Shown here: piece after piece, positions 43,424 to 51,511 of the stretch
Layout of the letters: every line of letters starts with the position of its first letter
Numbering within the stretch: position 1 is the first letter of the stretch
NCBI RefSeq assembly: GCF_003054555.1
Contig: NZ_CP026304.1
Span: forward strand, 4,960,001 to 5,024,000
Direction of reading: 5' to 3'
DNA: 64,000 nt
From: Streptomyces lunaelactis
GTDB lineage: Bacteria > Actinomycetota > Actinomycetes > Streptomycetales > Streptomycetaceae
Translations under genes and position numbers: made by a program
The notes under the pieces: model-generated
Seen by the model: only the letters and a program-made list of their open reading frames with translations
Database searches by the model: none
What the model was told of the DNA's origin: nothing

Positions 43424-43738
43424 ATGTCTGTCGAAGGAACCTGGAACCTCGCCATCGCCACACCCGTCGGCAGGCAGCAGGCCGTGCTCCGACTGTCGAT
43501 CGAGGGCGGCGTCCTGCGCGGCGTCGCCACCGGAGAGGCGGAGGAGGTCCCGCTGACCGAACTCACCCTCGACGGCGACCGGTTGACCTGGCGCCAGTCC
43601 ATCACCAAGCCGATCCGCCTGCACCTGGCGTTCGACGTCGTGGTGCGCGGCGACGAGCTGGCGGGCACCGCCAAGGCCGGCCGACTGCCCGCGACCAAGG
43701 TCACCGGCCGCCGCGCTGCGCCGTCGTCCGACTCCTGA
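43424..43738 (+). CDS. Small beta-rich hypothetical protein
   Basis: A 104-residue protein with alternating hydrophobic strands (GTWNLAIATPVGRQQAVLRLS, then LTWRQSITKPIRLHLAFDVVV), suggesting a small beta-barrel. No named function is known to me. AAGGAAGAG precedes the ATG. It is the second gene of the DJ-1 operon, 68 bases after the first. Confidence 0.75.
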   Translation: MSVEGTWNLAIATPVGRQQAVLRLSIEGGVLRGVATGEAEEVPLTELTLDGDRLTWRQSITKPIRLHLAFDVVVRGDELAGTAKAGRLPATKVTGRRAAPSSDS

Positions 43739-43757
43739 ACCCCGGAAACGCCCTCCC

Positions 43758-44237
43758 GTGACGAAATTCCTCCTCGCCGTCCATGTTCTGGCCGCCATCA
43801 TCACCATTGGCCCGGTCACCGTGGCCGCCAGCATGTTCCCGCCCGCCGCCCGTCGGGCCTTGGCCGCACCTGACGACCCCTCCGGCCTCGCCACAGTCCG
43901 GACCCTGCACCGCATCTGCCGGGTCTATGCCGTGATCGCGGTCGCGGTACCGGTGTTCGGCCTCGCGACCGCCAACAGCCTCCACGTCCTGGGCAGCGCC
44001 TGGCTCCTCACCTCTATCGCCCTGACGGCCCTGGCCGCGGCCGTGCTCGGCGCCCGCATCCTCCCCCGCCAGGCCTCGGCCCTCGCCGCCCTCGACGGCC
44101 CGGCCGGGACGCTGGAGCCCGCGGCCGTCCAACGCATCGCCGGACAACTCGGGATGCTCACAGGGGTGTTCAACCTGCTCTGGGCCACCGTGACCGTTCT
44201 GATGATCATCCGCCCCGGATCCACCACAGGAGCCTGA
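43758..44237 (+). CDS. DUF2269-like membrane protein
   Basis: A 159-residue integral membrane protein with four helices (FLLAVHVLAAIITIGPVTVAA, VYAVIAVAVPVFGLA, LLTSIALTALAAAVLGA, LGMLTGVFNLLWATVTVLMII). The short first loop and HVLAAI pattern are DUF2269-like. The start is GTG 43758, 19 bases after the preceding gene. The role is unknown. Confidence 0.78.
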   Translation: MTKFLLAVHVLAAIITIGPVTVAASMFPPAARRALAAPDDPSGLATVRTLHRICRVYAVIAVAVPVFGLATANSLHVLGSAWLLTSIALTALAAAVLGARILPRQASALAALDGPAGTLEPAAVQRIAGQLGMLTGVFNLLWATVTVLMIIRPGSTTGA

Positions 44238-44239
44238 CC

Positions 44240-44521
44240 ATGCACCCGCCCAGCCGACTGCTGCGCCTCAGCGCCCCCGTCGAACTCCTCTCCTTGGGCA
44301 TCCTGCTGGCCAACCTCGCCGTACTGCACCAGCAGGCCGTCGCCTCGGCGATCGGCCCCCTCCACGGCTGCGCCTACCTGATCGCCATCATCGCGACCGC
44401 CCGCGAGGTCGGCCCGGACCGCACCGCGACGCTCCTCGCCGCGATCCCCGGCGTCGGAGGCATGCTCGCCCTACGCCGGCTGTCGGCGCCCGCACAACCA
44501 AGCTCGGACACCTGCCCGTGA
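44240..44521 (+). CDS. DUF3817-like small membrane protein
   Basis: A 93-residue protein with three hydrophobic segments and the conserved GPLHGCAYLI and AAIPGVGGMLALR elements of DUF3817-type proteins. It starts two bases after the preceding stop and is the last gene of the DJ-1 operon. Confidence 0.75.
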   Translation: MHPPSRLLRLSAPVELLSLGILLANLAVLHQQAVASAIGPLHGCAYLIAIIATAREVGPDRTATLLAAIPGVGGMLALRRLSAPAQPSSDTCP

Positions 44522-44558
44522 CGTGGAGCCCGATGCCCGATGAGAGAGGCGGGGGGCA

Positions 44559-44599
44559 GGTTCGTCGAACCCGCCCCCCCCGGGCGGGTTCGTCGAACC
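44559..44599 (+). terminator. Large hairpin after the DJ-1 operon
   Basis: GGTTCGTCGAACC occurs at 44559-44571 and 44587-44599. Each copy is itself symmetrical, and together with the flanking CCCGCC/GGCGGG they form an 18-bp stem with one mismatch. It lies 38 bases past the last gene. Confidence 0.65.
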
Positions 44600-45279
44600 C
44601 CGCAGGCGGGGTCAGCCGTCGGGGGGCGAGGGCGTGGAGGTCTTACGCTCTGGAGTCCAGGACGCGGGCACTGGGCTTCGGATCGTGGCCTTCGTCTCGA
44701 CGTACCTGCCGCCTCAGCAGGCCGTTGAGTTGCGTGAGGACACCGCCTGCCAGCTCGCGAAGTGGGCGTCGGAGGTGTGCCGGAGCGGGAAGTCGCGCCT
44801 ATCGCAAAAGGCTGGACAGTCAGCGTGGTTCTGATGCGATATTTCCCCGGACGAGCAGCCGGCGCAGCATCCCGGCCTGCCGGACAACCCGGACTACCAG
44901 CAGGTCCTGGCCGTCTTCGCCGACGCCCGGCAACCGCAACGCGCCCAGCGAATCGCCCTCTGGCGCACGGCCCCCGGGCGGGGCGGCGGGCGGCGCGGGC
45001 AGGCCGCGCTCCGGGGGTCGGCGCCTGGCTGAACGCGTCTGCGGGCCGCCGCGCCGGCCCCGAAGGGCTGGGCCGCCCGCCTGAAGGCCCGGCGTGGGGG
45101 CGGCCTGAGCACCTGGCGTGAGGGCAAGGCCCTCAACGCGGGGGCGTGGTCGGCCGGTCCTTCGTCGACGACCTGCGCAGGATCGCGGGTGAGCGCCTGG
45201 CGTCCGGTGCCCGCACAGGGTCTGGTGGCCGCGCCCCGCCGTGAAGGGCTGGTCTGCGGCGCCCACCAGCTGGCCTCAA
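44600..45279. other. Gene debris without an intact coding region
   Basis: No intact gene fits this stretch. Plus-strand pieces with coding-like bias are visible. GTG 44634 to 44834 encodes 66 residues including RIVAFVSTYLPPQQAVELRE. A second piece at about 44840-45000 encodes PGLPDNPDYQQVLAVFADA, resembling the C-terminal winged-helix part of mobile-element-associated streptomycete proteins. A third at about 45145-45240 encodes VVGRSFVDDLRRIAGERLASG. None has a full domain. It is probably the residue of rearranged genes. Confidence 0.5.
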
Positions 45280-46014
45280 CTACGCTGCGGCTCCGCCGAA
45301 TTCCCTCAGTGCTTCCTCGACGATCGCCTCCAGGCGGGCATGGTGCGCGCCCCGCCAGTACACGCGCTCGCAGGCCGTGCACTGTGCGAACACGTCGTAA
45401 GAACGCTGCGTGCCCTGCTGCAACTGGTCCTGGACCGAGTCCTTGTCCGCAACCGACAGCGACCCGTTGCACGCCGTGCAGCGGGTCCAGGGCGCCAGCA
45501 CCGGCGCGAATCGCTCCAGTACGTCGCGCAGTTGGTCGTCGGGACGGTCGCTGTAGATGTACGCCCCCGCCCAGATCTCCCGCCGCCGCAGCAGCCCGCG
45601 GTCCCGGGAGAGCAGCACCCGCTGCTCCTTCGCCGAGAGCGTGGCAAGCGCGGGGTCGCCGATGTCCTCGTTCTCGTAAGCCGCATCGACGCCGAGGAGC
45701 CGCAGCCGCCGCGCCAGCGTGCCGAGGTGGACGTCGAGCAGGAAGCGCAGCGGGGCGCCGGGGACCTGTTGCGGCCGCTCCACGCCGTTGACCTCGACGC
45801 TCTCGCCCGCGCGCGGGATGTGGGAGACGGCCACCTGGCGGTCGTCGACGAGCACCCGGCCCGCCTCGGTGAGCGGGATGCCGAGTGACTCGATGACATG
45901 GCCGAGGGTCGACGATCCGTCGGTGACCAGGGTCGTACGTCCCTGGCGGCGCTCCGAAGGGACGAAGAGGCGCAGCTCAGGGGCGACGCTGAGATGGATT
46001 TCCGGTCCGTTCAC
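45280..46014 (-). CDS. Mut7-C RNase-domain protein with ubiquitin-like N-terminus
   Basis: A 244-residue protein. The N-terminal ubiquitin-like domain (about residues 1-80; TLGHVIESLGIPLTEAG) is followed by the Mut7-C PIN-like domain (about 88-160), with aspartates in FLLDVHLGTLARRLRLLG and LLSRDRGLL. A C-terminal zinc ribbon has CTACNGS and CTACERVYW. The family is predicted to be an RNase. The start is GTG. It lies 12 bases after the NAD(P)-binding protein gene, so the two are probably co-transcribed. Confidence 0.9.
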   Translation of the reverse strand: MNGPEIHLSVAPELRLFVPSERRQGRTTLVTDGSSTLGHVIESLGIPLTEAGRVLVDDRQVAVSHIPRAGESVEVNGVERPQQVPGAPLRFLLDVHLGTLARRLRLLGVDAAYENEDIGDPALATLSAKEQRVLLSRDRGLLRRREIWAGAYIYSDRPDDQLRDVLERFAPVLAPWTRCTACNGSLSVADKDSVQDQLQQGTQRSYDVFAQCTACERVYWRGAHHARLEAIVEEALREFGGAAA

Positions 46015-46026
46015 GCAGCCAGCATG

Positions 46027-46890
46027 TCATCGGGCGGCCCTCGCCGGCCACGCCGTTCTGAAGGCGTCGGCGTTCTCGGTGGCCCACTGGGCGAAGGTGC
46101 GGGCCGGGTGACCGGTCAGTTCCTCGACGGCATGGGTGAGGGGCGTGGGCGAGCCGTCCGTCGAGGCCCAGTAGTCGAGCAGTCCGTCGGCGAAGGCGCT
46201 CGGCATGTGTCCGGCCATGGATGCCTTCCAGGCCTCGCGCGTCACGGCGTTGAAGGGGAAGGGGCCGCCGACGGCGCGTTCGAGGATGGCGAGTTGCTCG
46301 GTGAAGGTGAGTGATTCGGGGCCGGTCAGGTGGTACGTCCTGCCCCGCGGCTCCGGCCGGGCGAGCAGCGCGAACGCGGCCTCGGCGATGTCGCGTTCGT
46401 GGATCGGATCGCTGTAACTGCCGGGGTAGGGCAGGTCGATCGCGCCTGCGGACTCCAGCGCCCAGCGCCACTGGAACGCGTTGCCCGCGAAGGCGCCCGG
46501 CTGCAGGACGGACGTCTCGATGGGCGAGGCCGCCACCGCCTGCTCGACCGCGAGATGCGACGCGGCGATCGGGTTGTCGGCGGCGTCCGGATCGAGGGCG
46601 GAGCTGGAGGAGAGAAGCACGATGTGCTCGACGCCCGCCGCCCGTGCCTCGTCGAGGAAGGCGCCGGTCTGCGACGGCTCGGCGTACAGAAAGACGGAGG
46701 TCACGGAGTCGAGAGCGGCCGGGAAGGTCGCGGGGTCGTCGAGCGCGCAGTGCACGGTGTCGACGCCCGCGGGGGGCCTGAGTTTCTCGGGGGCGGCGGA
46801 GGCGGCGCGGACGTCGGCTCCGGCCCCGTGCAGGAGCGCGATGAGGGTGGAGCCGACTTTGCCGCGGCTCCCGGTGACGAGGACGGTCAT
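46027..46890 (-). CDS. NmrA-like NAD(P)-binding protein
   Basis: A 287-residue atypical short-chain dehydrogenase. The cofactor motif is VTGSRGKVGSTLIALL at residues 4-19. SSSSALDP is the strand before the missing catalytic tyrosine. YHLTGPESLTFTEQLAIL is typical of the NmrA/QOR2 group, which senses or reduces quinones. ATG 46890 has AAGGAACC upstream. Confidence 0.88.
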   Translation of the reverse strand: MTVLVTGSRGKVGSTLIALLHGAGADVRAASAAPEKLRPPAGVDTVHCALDDPATFPAALDSVTSVFLYAEPSQTGAFLDEARAAGVEHIVLLSSSSALDPDAADNPIAASHLAVEQAVAASPIETSVLQPGAFAGNAFQWRWALESAGAIDLPYPGSYSDPIHERDIAEAAFALLARPEPRGRTYHLTGPESLTFTEQLAILERAVGGPFPFNAVTREAWKASMAGHMPSAFADGLLDYWASTDGSPTPLTHAVEELTGHPARTFAQWATENADAFRTAWPARAAR

Positions 46891-46971
46891 GGCGGAGGTT
46901 CCTTGAGTGAGTTGTGTGCCGGTGCGGCTTGGGCACGCAGTCGCAGCACCCACTATCAGGCGTTGTGCAGA

Positions 46972-46988
46972 ATCTGCGTGACGCAGAT
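46972..46988. promoter_or_regulatory. Perfect 17-bp palindrome upstream of the NmrA-like gene
   Basis: ATCTGCGT-G-ACGCAGAT lies 81 bases upstream of the NmrA-like start, next to an AT-rich TAAATATCC. It is a likely operator. No matching regulator gene is adjacent. Confidence 0.5.
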
Positions 46989-47103
46989 AAATATCCTGGA
47001 AACGGGCCCGCCGGTCAAGCGGACCCTTGAGGTGCCTGCTGCTCTTCGCCCGCCGCCGGGCTCGGCGCCTGCCGTTACGGCACGACGCGGAAGTACGGCG
47101 CAA

Positions 47104-47643
47104 TCAGTCCCGGTCTCGCGGCGTGGCCTGCAAGTCCAGCCGCCAGTCGTTGGACCGGTGGATCTGACCGGGTGGGTACGCGAAGTCGCACTCGCCGACC
47201 AAGTCGAAGCCGGCCTTCCTGCACACCGCGTTCGACGGTCCGTTCGTCACGGACGGGAAGGCGTGCAGATAGCGGTGCTTGCGCTCCGCCCGTGCCACCT
47301 CGACGACGGCCGACGTGCCTGCCGTCGCGACGCCACGCCCCTGGAAGCCGGGGAGCACGCTCCACCCCGTCTCGTACACCCTCTCCCCGTTCCAGGTCTG
47401 CTCCCAGAAACCGATCGTGCCCGCGGCCTGCCCGCTCGACAGCAGCACGATCCGGAACATCCGGCCCTTGCCCGTACGGTCCGCGCTCAGATCGACGTAC
47501 CGCTGGTGCCGGTTGATCAGCTGTTCTTCCGTCTCCGGGCCGCCCAGCTGATCCATCATCTCCGGTGCGTTCGCAGCGCGGAGCAGGTCGAGGTCGTCCT
47601 CGGACCATGGCTCGATCCGTACCGTCGGTGCTTTGATCGTCAT
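47104..47643 (-). CDS. GNAT-family N-acetyltransferase
   Basis: A 179-residue acetyl-CoA-dependent acetyltransferase of the GCN5 fold. The acetyl-CoA loop is LPGFQGRGVATAG and the following FPSVTNGPSNAVCRKAGF is the RimJ/RimL-like end motif. The acceptor substrate is unknown. It is divergent from the next gene by 45 bases. Confidence 0.92.
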   Translation of the reverse strand: MTIKAPTVRIEPWSEDDLDLLRAANAPEMMDQLGGPETEEQLINRHQRYVDLSADRTGKGRMFRIVLLSSGQAAGTIGFWEQTWNGERVYETGWSVLPGFQGRGVATAGTSAVVEVARAERKHRYLHAFPSVTNGPSNAVCRKAGFDLVGECDFAYPPGQIHRSNDWRLDLQATPRDRD

Positions 47644-47688
47644 GTCACGCACTGTAGGACGCGGGTCCGACAACCAGGGGGCAGGAGG

Positions 47689-48309
47689 ATGAGCATCACC
47701 GGTGAATGGGCGATCGGTGCCGTCCCCGACGCCGAAGTCGCCGCCCTGCCCGGACGGTTCGCAGGTCCGGCGGGGGAGTGGACCATCCCTCCCCACTACG
47801 CCGAGGATCTGGCCTGGTGGCTCAGCGGCGGCGACCGCGAGCCCTACTTCACGCCCGGTCCCACCCCCGCCGCCCTCCGTTTCGCCGCCTTCGCGAGCAG
47901 CGGCGGCCCCAGCGCCCCGGCCGTCGCCGCGATGAAGGACGCGGGCACGGACCTCCTGCGCGGTACGGAGGGGAGCGCCGCCTTTGTCGCCTCGGCCCGC
48001 AAGGGCGATCCGGCCACGGCTCTCTGGTACGGCCTCGGGGCGGAGGCCGCCGCCCGGCTGCCCGGCTGGTTCGGCGACTTCCTGCTGACCGCCGCCGAGG
48101 TACGGGCCGTCCTCCCGCACGCCGAGTCCGTGCTCGCTGTCACCGGGCCCGGCCGCACCGAGGTGCTGGCCCGCATCGACGCCTGGATGTCGGCCATGAG
48201 TGACGTCCCGGACTTCGACGCGAACACGCTGCTGGACGGGCCGCTGCGGGTGCTGCGGTACGCGGCGGCCAACGGCACCGGCGCGGTCGGCGTCACCCGG
48301 AGCTACTGA
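47689..48309 (+). CDS. Hypothetical protein, Ala-rich
   Basis: A 206-residue soluble protein with Trp-containing motifs (GEWTIPPHYAEDLAWWLSGG) and a helical Ala-rich C-terminal half. No named family is recognised. GCAGGAGG abuts the ATG, an unusually short spacing. It is convergent with the AraC gene downstream. Confidence 0.65.
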   Translation: MSITGEWAIGAVPDAEVAALPGRFAGPAGEWTIPPHYAEDLAWWLSGGDREPYFTPGPTPAALRFAAFASSGGPSAPAVAAMKDAGTDLLRGTEGSAAFVASARKGDPATALWYGLGAEAAARLPGWFGDFLLTAAEVRAVLPHAESVLAVTGPGRTEVLARIDAWMSAMSDVPDFDANTLLDGPLRVLRYAAANGTGAVGVTRSY

Positions 48310-48343
48310 TCCTCGCTGCGGTGCGCTGAAGTTCGCGCTGCCG

Positions 48344-49225
48344 TTACGGTGCGGGGCGCGCGTACGCGGTCGGCGGGACGCCCACCGTCGCCGTGAAGTC
48401 CCGTACGAGATGCGCCTGATCGCTGTACCCGAGCTCGGCGGCCAGCTCGGCCCAGTCCAGCCCGCCCGCCAGCTCGGCGCGCTCCAGCGCCTCGTGGATG
48501 CGGTAGCGCAGGATGACCCACTTCGGACCGACCCCGACGTACGAGGCGAACAGCCGCTGGAGCGAGCGCACCGACACCCCTTCCGCGGCCGCCAGCTCGG
48601 CGACCCGCAGGATCGTACGGTCCGTACGCACCAGGTCGACGAGCCTCATCGCGCGCAGCGCCTGCGGGTCCGCCTCCGGCTCCAGCCCCAGCAGGAAGGC
48701 GTCCAGCGCGGCGACCCGCGCGTCCTCCGCCGCGGCCTCGGACGCTTCCACCGCCTTCGACGTCCCCGACGTCCCCGGCGTCCCCGGCGTCCCCGGCGTC
48801 TCAAGCCCGAGGATTCCGCGGATCGTCTCCGGGTCCGCGCCCGGCAGGACGTCCGCGACCGGCACCCGCTGTCCCGTCCAGTCGGACACCTGCCGCAGCG
48901 GTGCGAACGGCCGGAAGCCCCCCGGGCGGAACTGCACCCCGCACACCCGCCCCCGCCCCTCCAGCTTCTGCGTGAACAGGCTCAGACCGACGCCGGCGAC
49001 CTCCCCCCAGGCCGCCTCGTCGCCGTACTGCTGGAGGACCACGTTCACGGACGGATGCGGCACCACGTGGGTGGCGTACGGCTGTGTCAGGTCCCAGTCG
49101 ATGAGCCAGTAGTGCTCGAGATACGGACGCAGCGCCGGGGCGGGTTCACGGCGGCGGAAATGCACGCGCGCGAAGAGCTCCTGGGCTTCGACGATGCCCC
49201 GGGTGTCGCGTCGCGGACCTGCCAT
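48344..49225 (-). CDS. AraC-family regulator (DUF6597-type N-terminus)
   Basis: A 293-residue transcription factor. The N-terminal sensor (about residues 15-125; PYLEHYWLIDWDL, GVQFRPGGFRPF) is followed by a GTPGTPGT linker and an Ala/Glu-rich region. The AraC helix-turn-helix (about 205-290; VAELAAAEGVSVRSLQRLFASYVG) follows. ATG 49225 was chosen. It is divergent from the TIGR03086 gene 63 bases away and probably controls it. Confidence 0.9.
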   Translation of the reverse strand: MAGPRRDTRGIVEAQELFARVHFRRREPAPALRPYLEHYWLIDWDLTQPYATHVVPHPSVNVVLQQYGDEAAWGEVAGVGLSLFTQKLEGRGRVCGVQFRPGGFRPFAPLRQVSDWTGQRVPVADVLPGADPETIRGILGLETPGTPGTPGTSGTSKAVEASEAAAEDARVAALDAFLLGLEPEADPQALRAMRLVDLVRTDRTILRVAELAAAEGVSVRSLQRLFASYVGVGPKWVILRYRIHEALERAELAGGLDWAELAAELGYSDQAHLVRDFTATVGVPPTAYARPAP

Positions 49226-49288
49226 GTGGGCGATCCTATGTCGCGTTTGTTCAATACGCAGGGGGGCGGCCGCCCTAGCGTCGGACTC

Positions 49289-49861
49289 ATGACGAACACC
49301 ATCAGCGACCTGCTCGGCTCGGCGGCGGAACGTGCTGTGCCGGTGGTGCGCGGCATCACCGACGACCGGCTGGCCGAGCCGACGCCGTGCACCGAGTACG
49401 ACGTACGCGCCCTGGCCGACCACCTCATCCAGGTGGTGATCAACTTCCGGGCGCTGGCGGCGAAGAAGGACAGCGACTTCTCGTTCGAACCGCACTACAC
49501 CGAGACGGAAGGTGACTGGCGGGGGCGGTTCGCGGACGAGACCGCCGCGCTGACCGAGGCGTGGGCGGCACCCGGCGCGGAGGAGGGCACCACGGGGAGC
49601 CTGGGGATGCCGGCCAGGACCGTCGGCCAGATGGTGCTGGGCGATCTGACCGTGCACGCGTGGGATCTTGCCCGCGCCACCGGCCAGGAGTTCACGCCGG
49701 ACCCGGTCGTCGTCGGTGAGCTCTCGGTTTCGCTCGAGGCGATGGCTCCGATGGCCCGGCAGTGGGGCGTGTTCGGCGAGCCGTTCCCGGTCGCGGACGA
49801 CGCGTCGGAGTTCGACCGGTTGCTGGCGCTGACGGGCCGGAACCCGCGCTGGCAGTCGTAG
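49289..49861 (+). CDS. TIGR03086-family metal-binding protein (DinB/MDMPI fold)
   Basis: A 190-residue four-helix-bundle protein of the mycothiol-dependent maleylpyruvate isomerase N-terminal type. Metal ligands are in LADHLIQV (His) and TVHAWDLARATG (His and Asp), and TPCTEYDVRAL is the family start motif. The family links to mycothiol-dependent reactions, but most members are uncharacterised. Confidence 0.9.
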   Translation: MTNTISDLLGSAAERAVPVVRGITDDRLAEPTPCTEYDVRALADHLIQVVINFRALAAKKDSDFSFEPHYTETEGDWRGRFADETAALTEAWAAPGAEEGTTGSLGMPARTVGQMVLGDLTVHAWDLARATGQEFTPDPVVVGELSVSLEAMAPMARQWGVFGEPFPVADDASEFDRLLALTGRNPRWQS

Positions 49862-49895
49862 CCGCAGGACCCGTACCGGGCTGAACCGATCCGGC

Positions 49896-50195
49896 CTACT
49901 GCTTCCCCGGCGGGCGGCCGCCGTCCCTGCCGCCCGGCTGTGTGCCCTGACGGCGGGCCTGGCGGGCCAGGCGGCCCCGGTTCTCCCGCTGGTAGCGCCG
50001 CTCCATACGGGCCTGACGGTCCCGTCGGTCGCGGTACTCGCGGTACTCGGTGTCGCCCCGGTTCCCGGGGCTGCCGGCGCCGCGGCCGTAGCGCACATGG
50101 CCGAAGACCAGCACTGCCGCGGCCAGCCACAGCACGGGCTCCTTGAATCCGAAGCCGATCAGGGCCACGACGGCGAGCAGGAGAAGTGGGTTCAC
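49896..50195 (-). CDS. Small membrane protein with charged tail
   Basis: A 99-residue protein with two N-terminal helices (LLLLAVVALIGFGF, LWLAAAVLVFGHV), followed by a 60-residue tail rich in Arg, Gln and Gly. The start is GTG 50195 with GGAGGT upstream on the coding strand. Such proteins are common in streptomycetes without known function. Confidence 0.75.
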   Translation of the reverse strand: MNPLLLLAVVALIGFGFKEPVLWLAAAVLVFGHVRYGRGAGSPGNRGDTEYREYRDRRDRQARMERRYQRENRGRLARQARRQGTQPGGRDGGRPPGKQ

Positions 50196-50375
50196 GGTGG
50201 ACCTCCGTGCGCGGGCAGGGAGTTCACGCTGCCGAGGGCTCGGGCCGCGCCGCCCAACCTAGTCCGGAGCGCGAGCACAGAGAAGATACGCGACAGGACG
50301 TGCACGGAGACGGCGTGCGGGAGTGTGCGGAGTGTCCCGGTGTCACATGGCGGCCCGCTGTGTCGTCTATAGGGC

Positions 50376-51194
50376 ATGAGAATCGCAATTGCTGGAGGAA
50401 CAGGAACCCTGGGCCGGCAGGTCGCCGACGAGCTGCGTTCGCGCGGGCACGAGGTACGGGTGCTCAGCCGCCGCTCCCCGGAGTACCGGGTCGACCTGAC
50501 CACCGGGGACGGGCTGGACGAGGCGCTCGTGGGCTGCGACGTCGTCGTCGACGCGAGCAACAACCAGACGTCGACGAAGGACGCGGCCCGGACGCTCGTC
50601 GAGGGCTCGCGACGGCTGCTCGCCGCGGAGGATGCCGCGGGTGTGCGCCACCATGTCTGTGTGTCCATCGTCGGCTGCGACCAGGTGCCGATGGGCTACT
50701 TCAAGGTCAAGACCGAGCAGGAGGGCGTTGTGGAGGCGGGCCCGGTGCCGTGGACCGTCGTACGCGCCACGCAGTTCCATGAGCTGATGGACATGGTGTT
50801 CACGAAGGGTGCGCGGTGGCGGGTGCTGCCGGTGCCGCGGGCGCGGCTGCAGACGGTCGCGAGCGCGGACGCGGCCCGGGCGGTCGCCGACGTGGCCGAG
50901 GCGGCGCCGCGGCGCGGACGCGTCGAGGTGACCGGCCCCGAGACGGTCGACGCGCGGGCACTCGCCCGCAGGTGGCGGTCGATCACGGGCCGGCGGGCGC
51001 TGCTGCTGCCGCTGCCCCTGCCGGGCAAGGCGGGGCGTGCGCTGCGCGCGGGCGTGGCGACGTCGGAGCGGCCGGATGTACGGGGGACGGTGCCGTTCGA
51101 CGACTGGCTGCGGGATGCCGTGGCGACGAGGTCGCGGACATCCGGCCCGGGAGCGGACAACGGGAAGCGGGGCAGCGGTGACGGAACGCCGTGA
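50376..51194 (+). CDS. NmrA-like NAD(P)-binding protein
   Basis: A 272-residue atypical SDR. Its cofactor motif is IAGGTGTLGRQVADEL at residues 4-19, followed by a basic VLSRRSP loop typical of NADPH binding. VPWTVVRATQFHE is the conserved NmrA/HSCARG-like element. The group reduces quinones or acts as a redox sensor. It stands alone. Confidence 0.9.
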   Translation: MRIAIAGGTGTLGRQVADELRSRGHEVRVLSRRSPEYRVDLTTGDGLDEALVGCDVVVDASNNQTSTKDAARTLVEGSRRLLAAEDAAGVRHHVCVSIVGCDQVPMGYFKVKTEQEGVVEAGPVPWTVVRATQFHELMDMVFTKGARWRVLPVPRARLQTVASADAARAVADVAEAAPRRGRVEVTGPETVDARALARRWRSITGRRALLLPLPLPGKAGRALRAGVATSERPDVRGTVPFDDWLRDAVATRSRTSGPGADNGKRGSGDGTP

Positions 51195-51511
51195 GGGTGA
51201 GCAGGGCAGGGGGCCGGGTGAGGTAGGGAACGAGGGGCCGGCCGACGCGCCCGAGGCCGACGAGTGCCCGCACCCGGGTGACGTACCGGACGGGGGTCTG
51301 GTCGACCTCCGAGGCTGACCGGTCCCCCGACGTCGAAACCCGCGGCGAGCGGGACATAGGTGTGTCCGCACCGCAGACGGGCCGACACCAGCCGGCCCGC
51401 CGGAAGCCGACGCCACCGCGTGCCCCTCTCACTGCGCCGGACCCTCAGTAGGCCGCACTGGAACGAATTGCCGGGCTCTCTGAGGCGAGGATCTGGTCCG
51501 TGTGCGCCGGC
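51195..51511. other. Intergenic stretch, no feature seen
   Basis: This is the convergent gap between the NmrA-like gene and the helicase gene. No coding bias, tRNA or clear terminator is seen. Confidence 0.6.

Noticed and set aside
44559..44599. GGTTCG repeats as tRNA T-loops
   Set aside because: No acceptor, D or anticodon stems are seen around them. The symmetry is that of a hairpin.
44634..44834. A 66-residue open frame as a real gene
   Set aside because: It has no ribosome-binding site, domain or conserved partner, and it lies within debris. It was kept only as part of that region.
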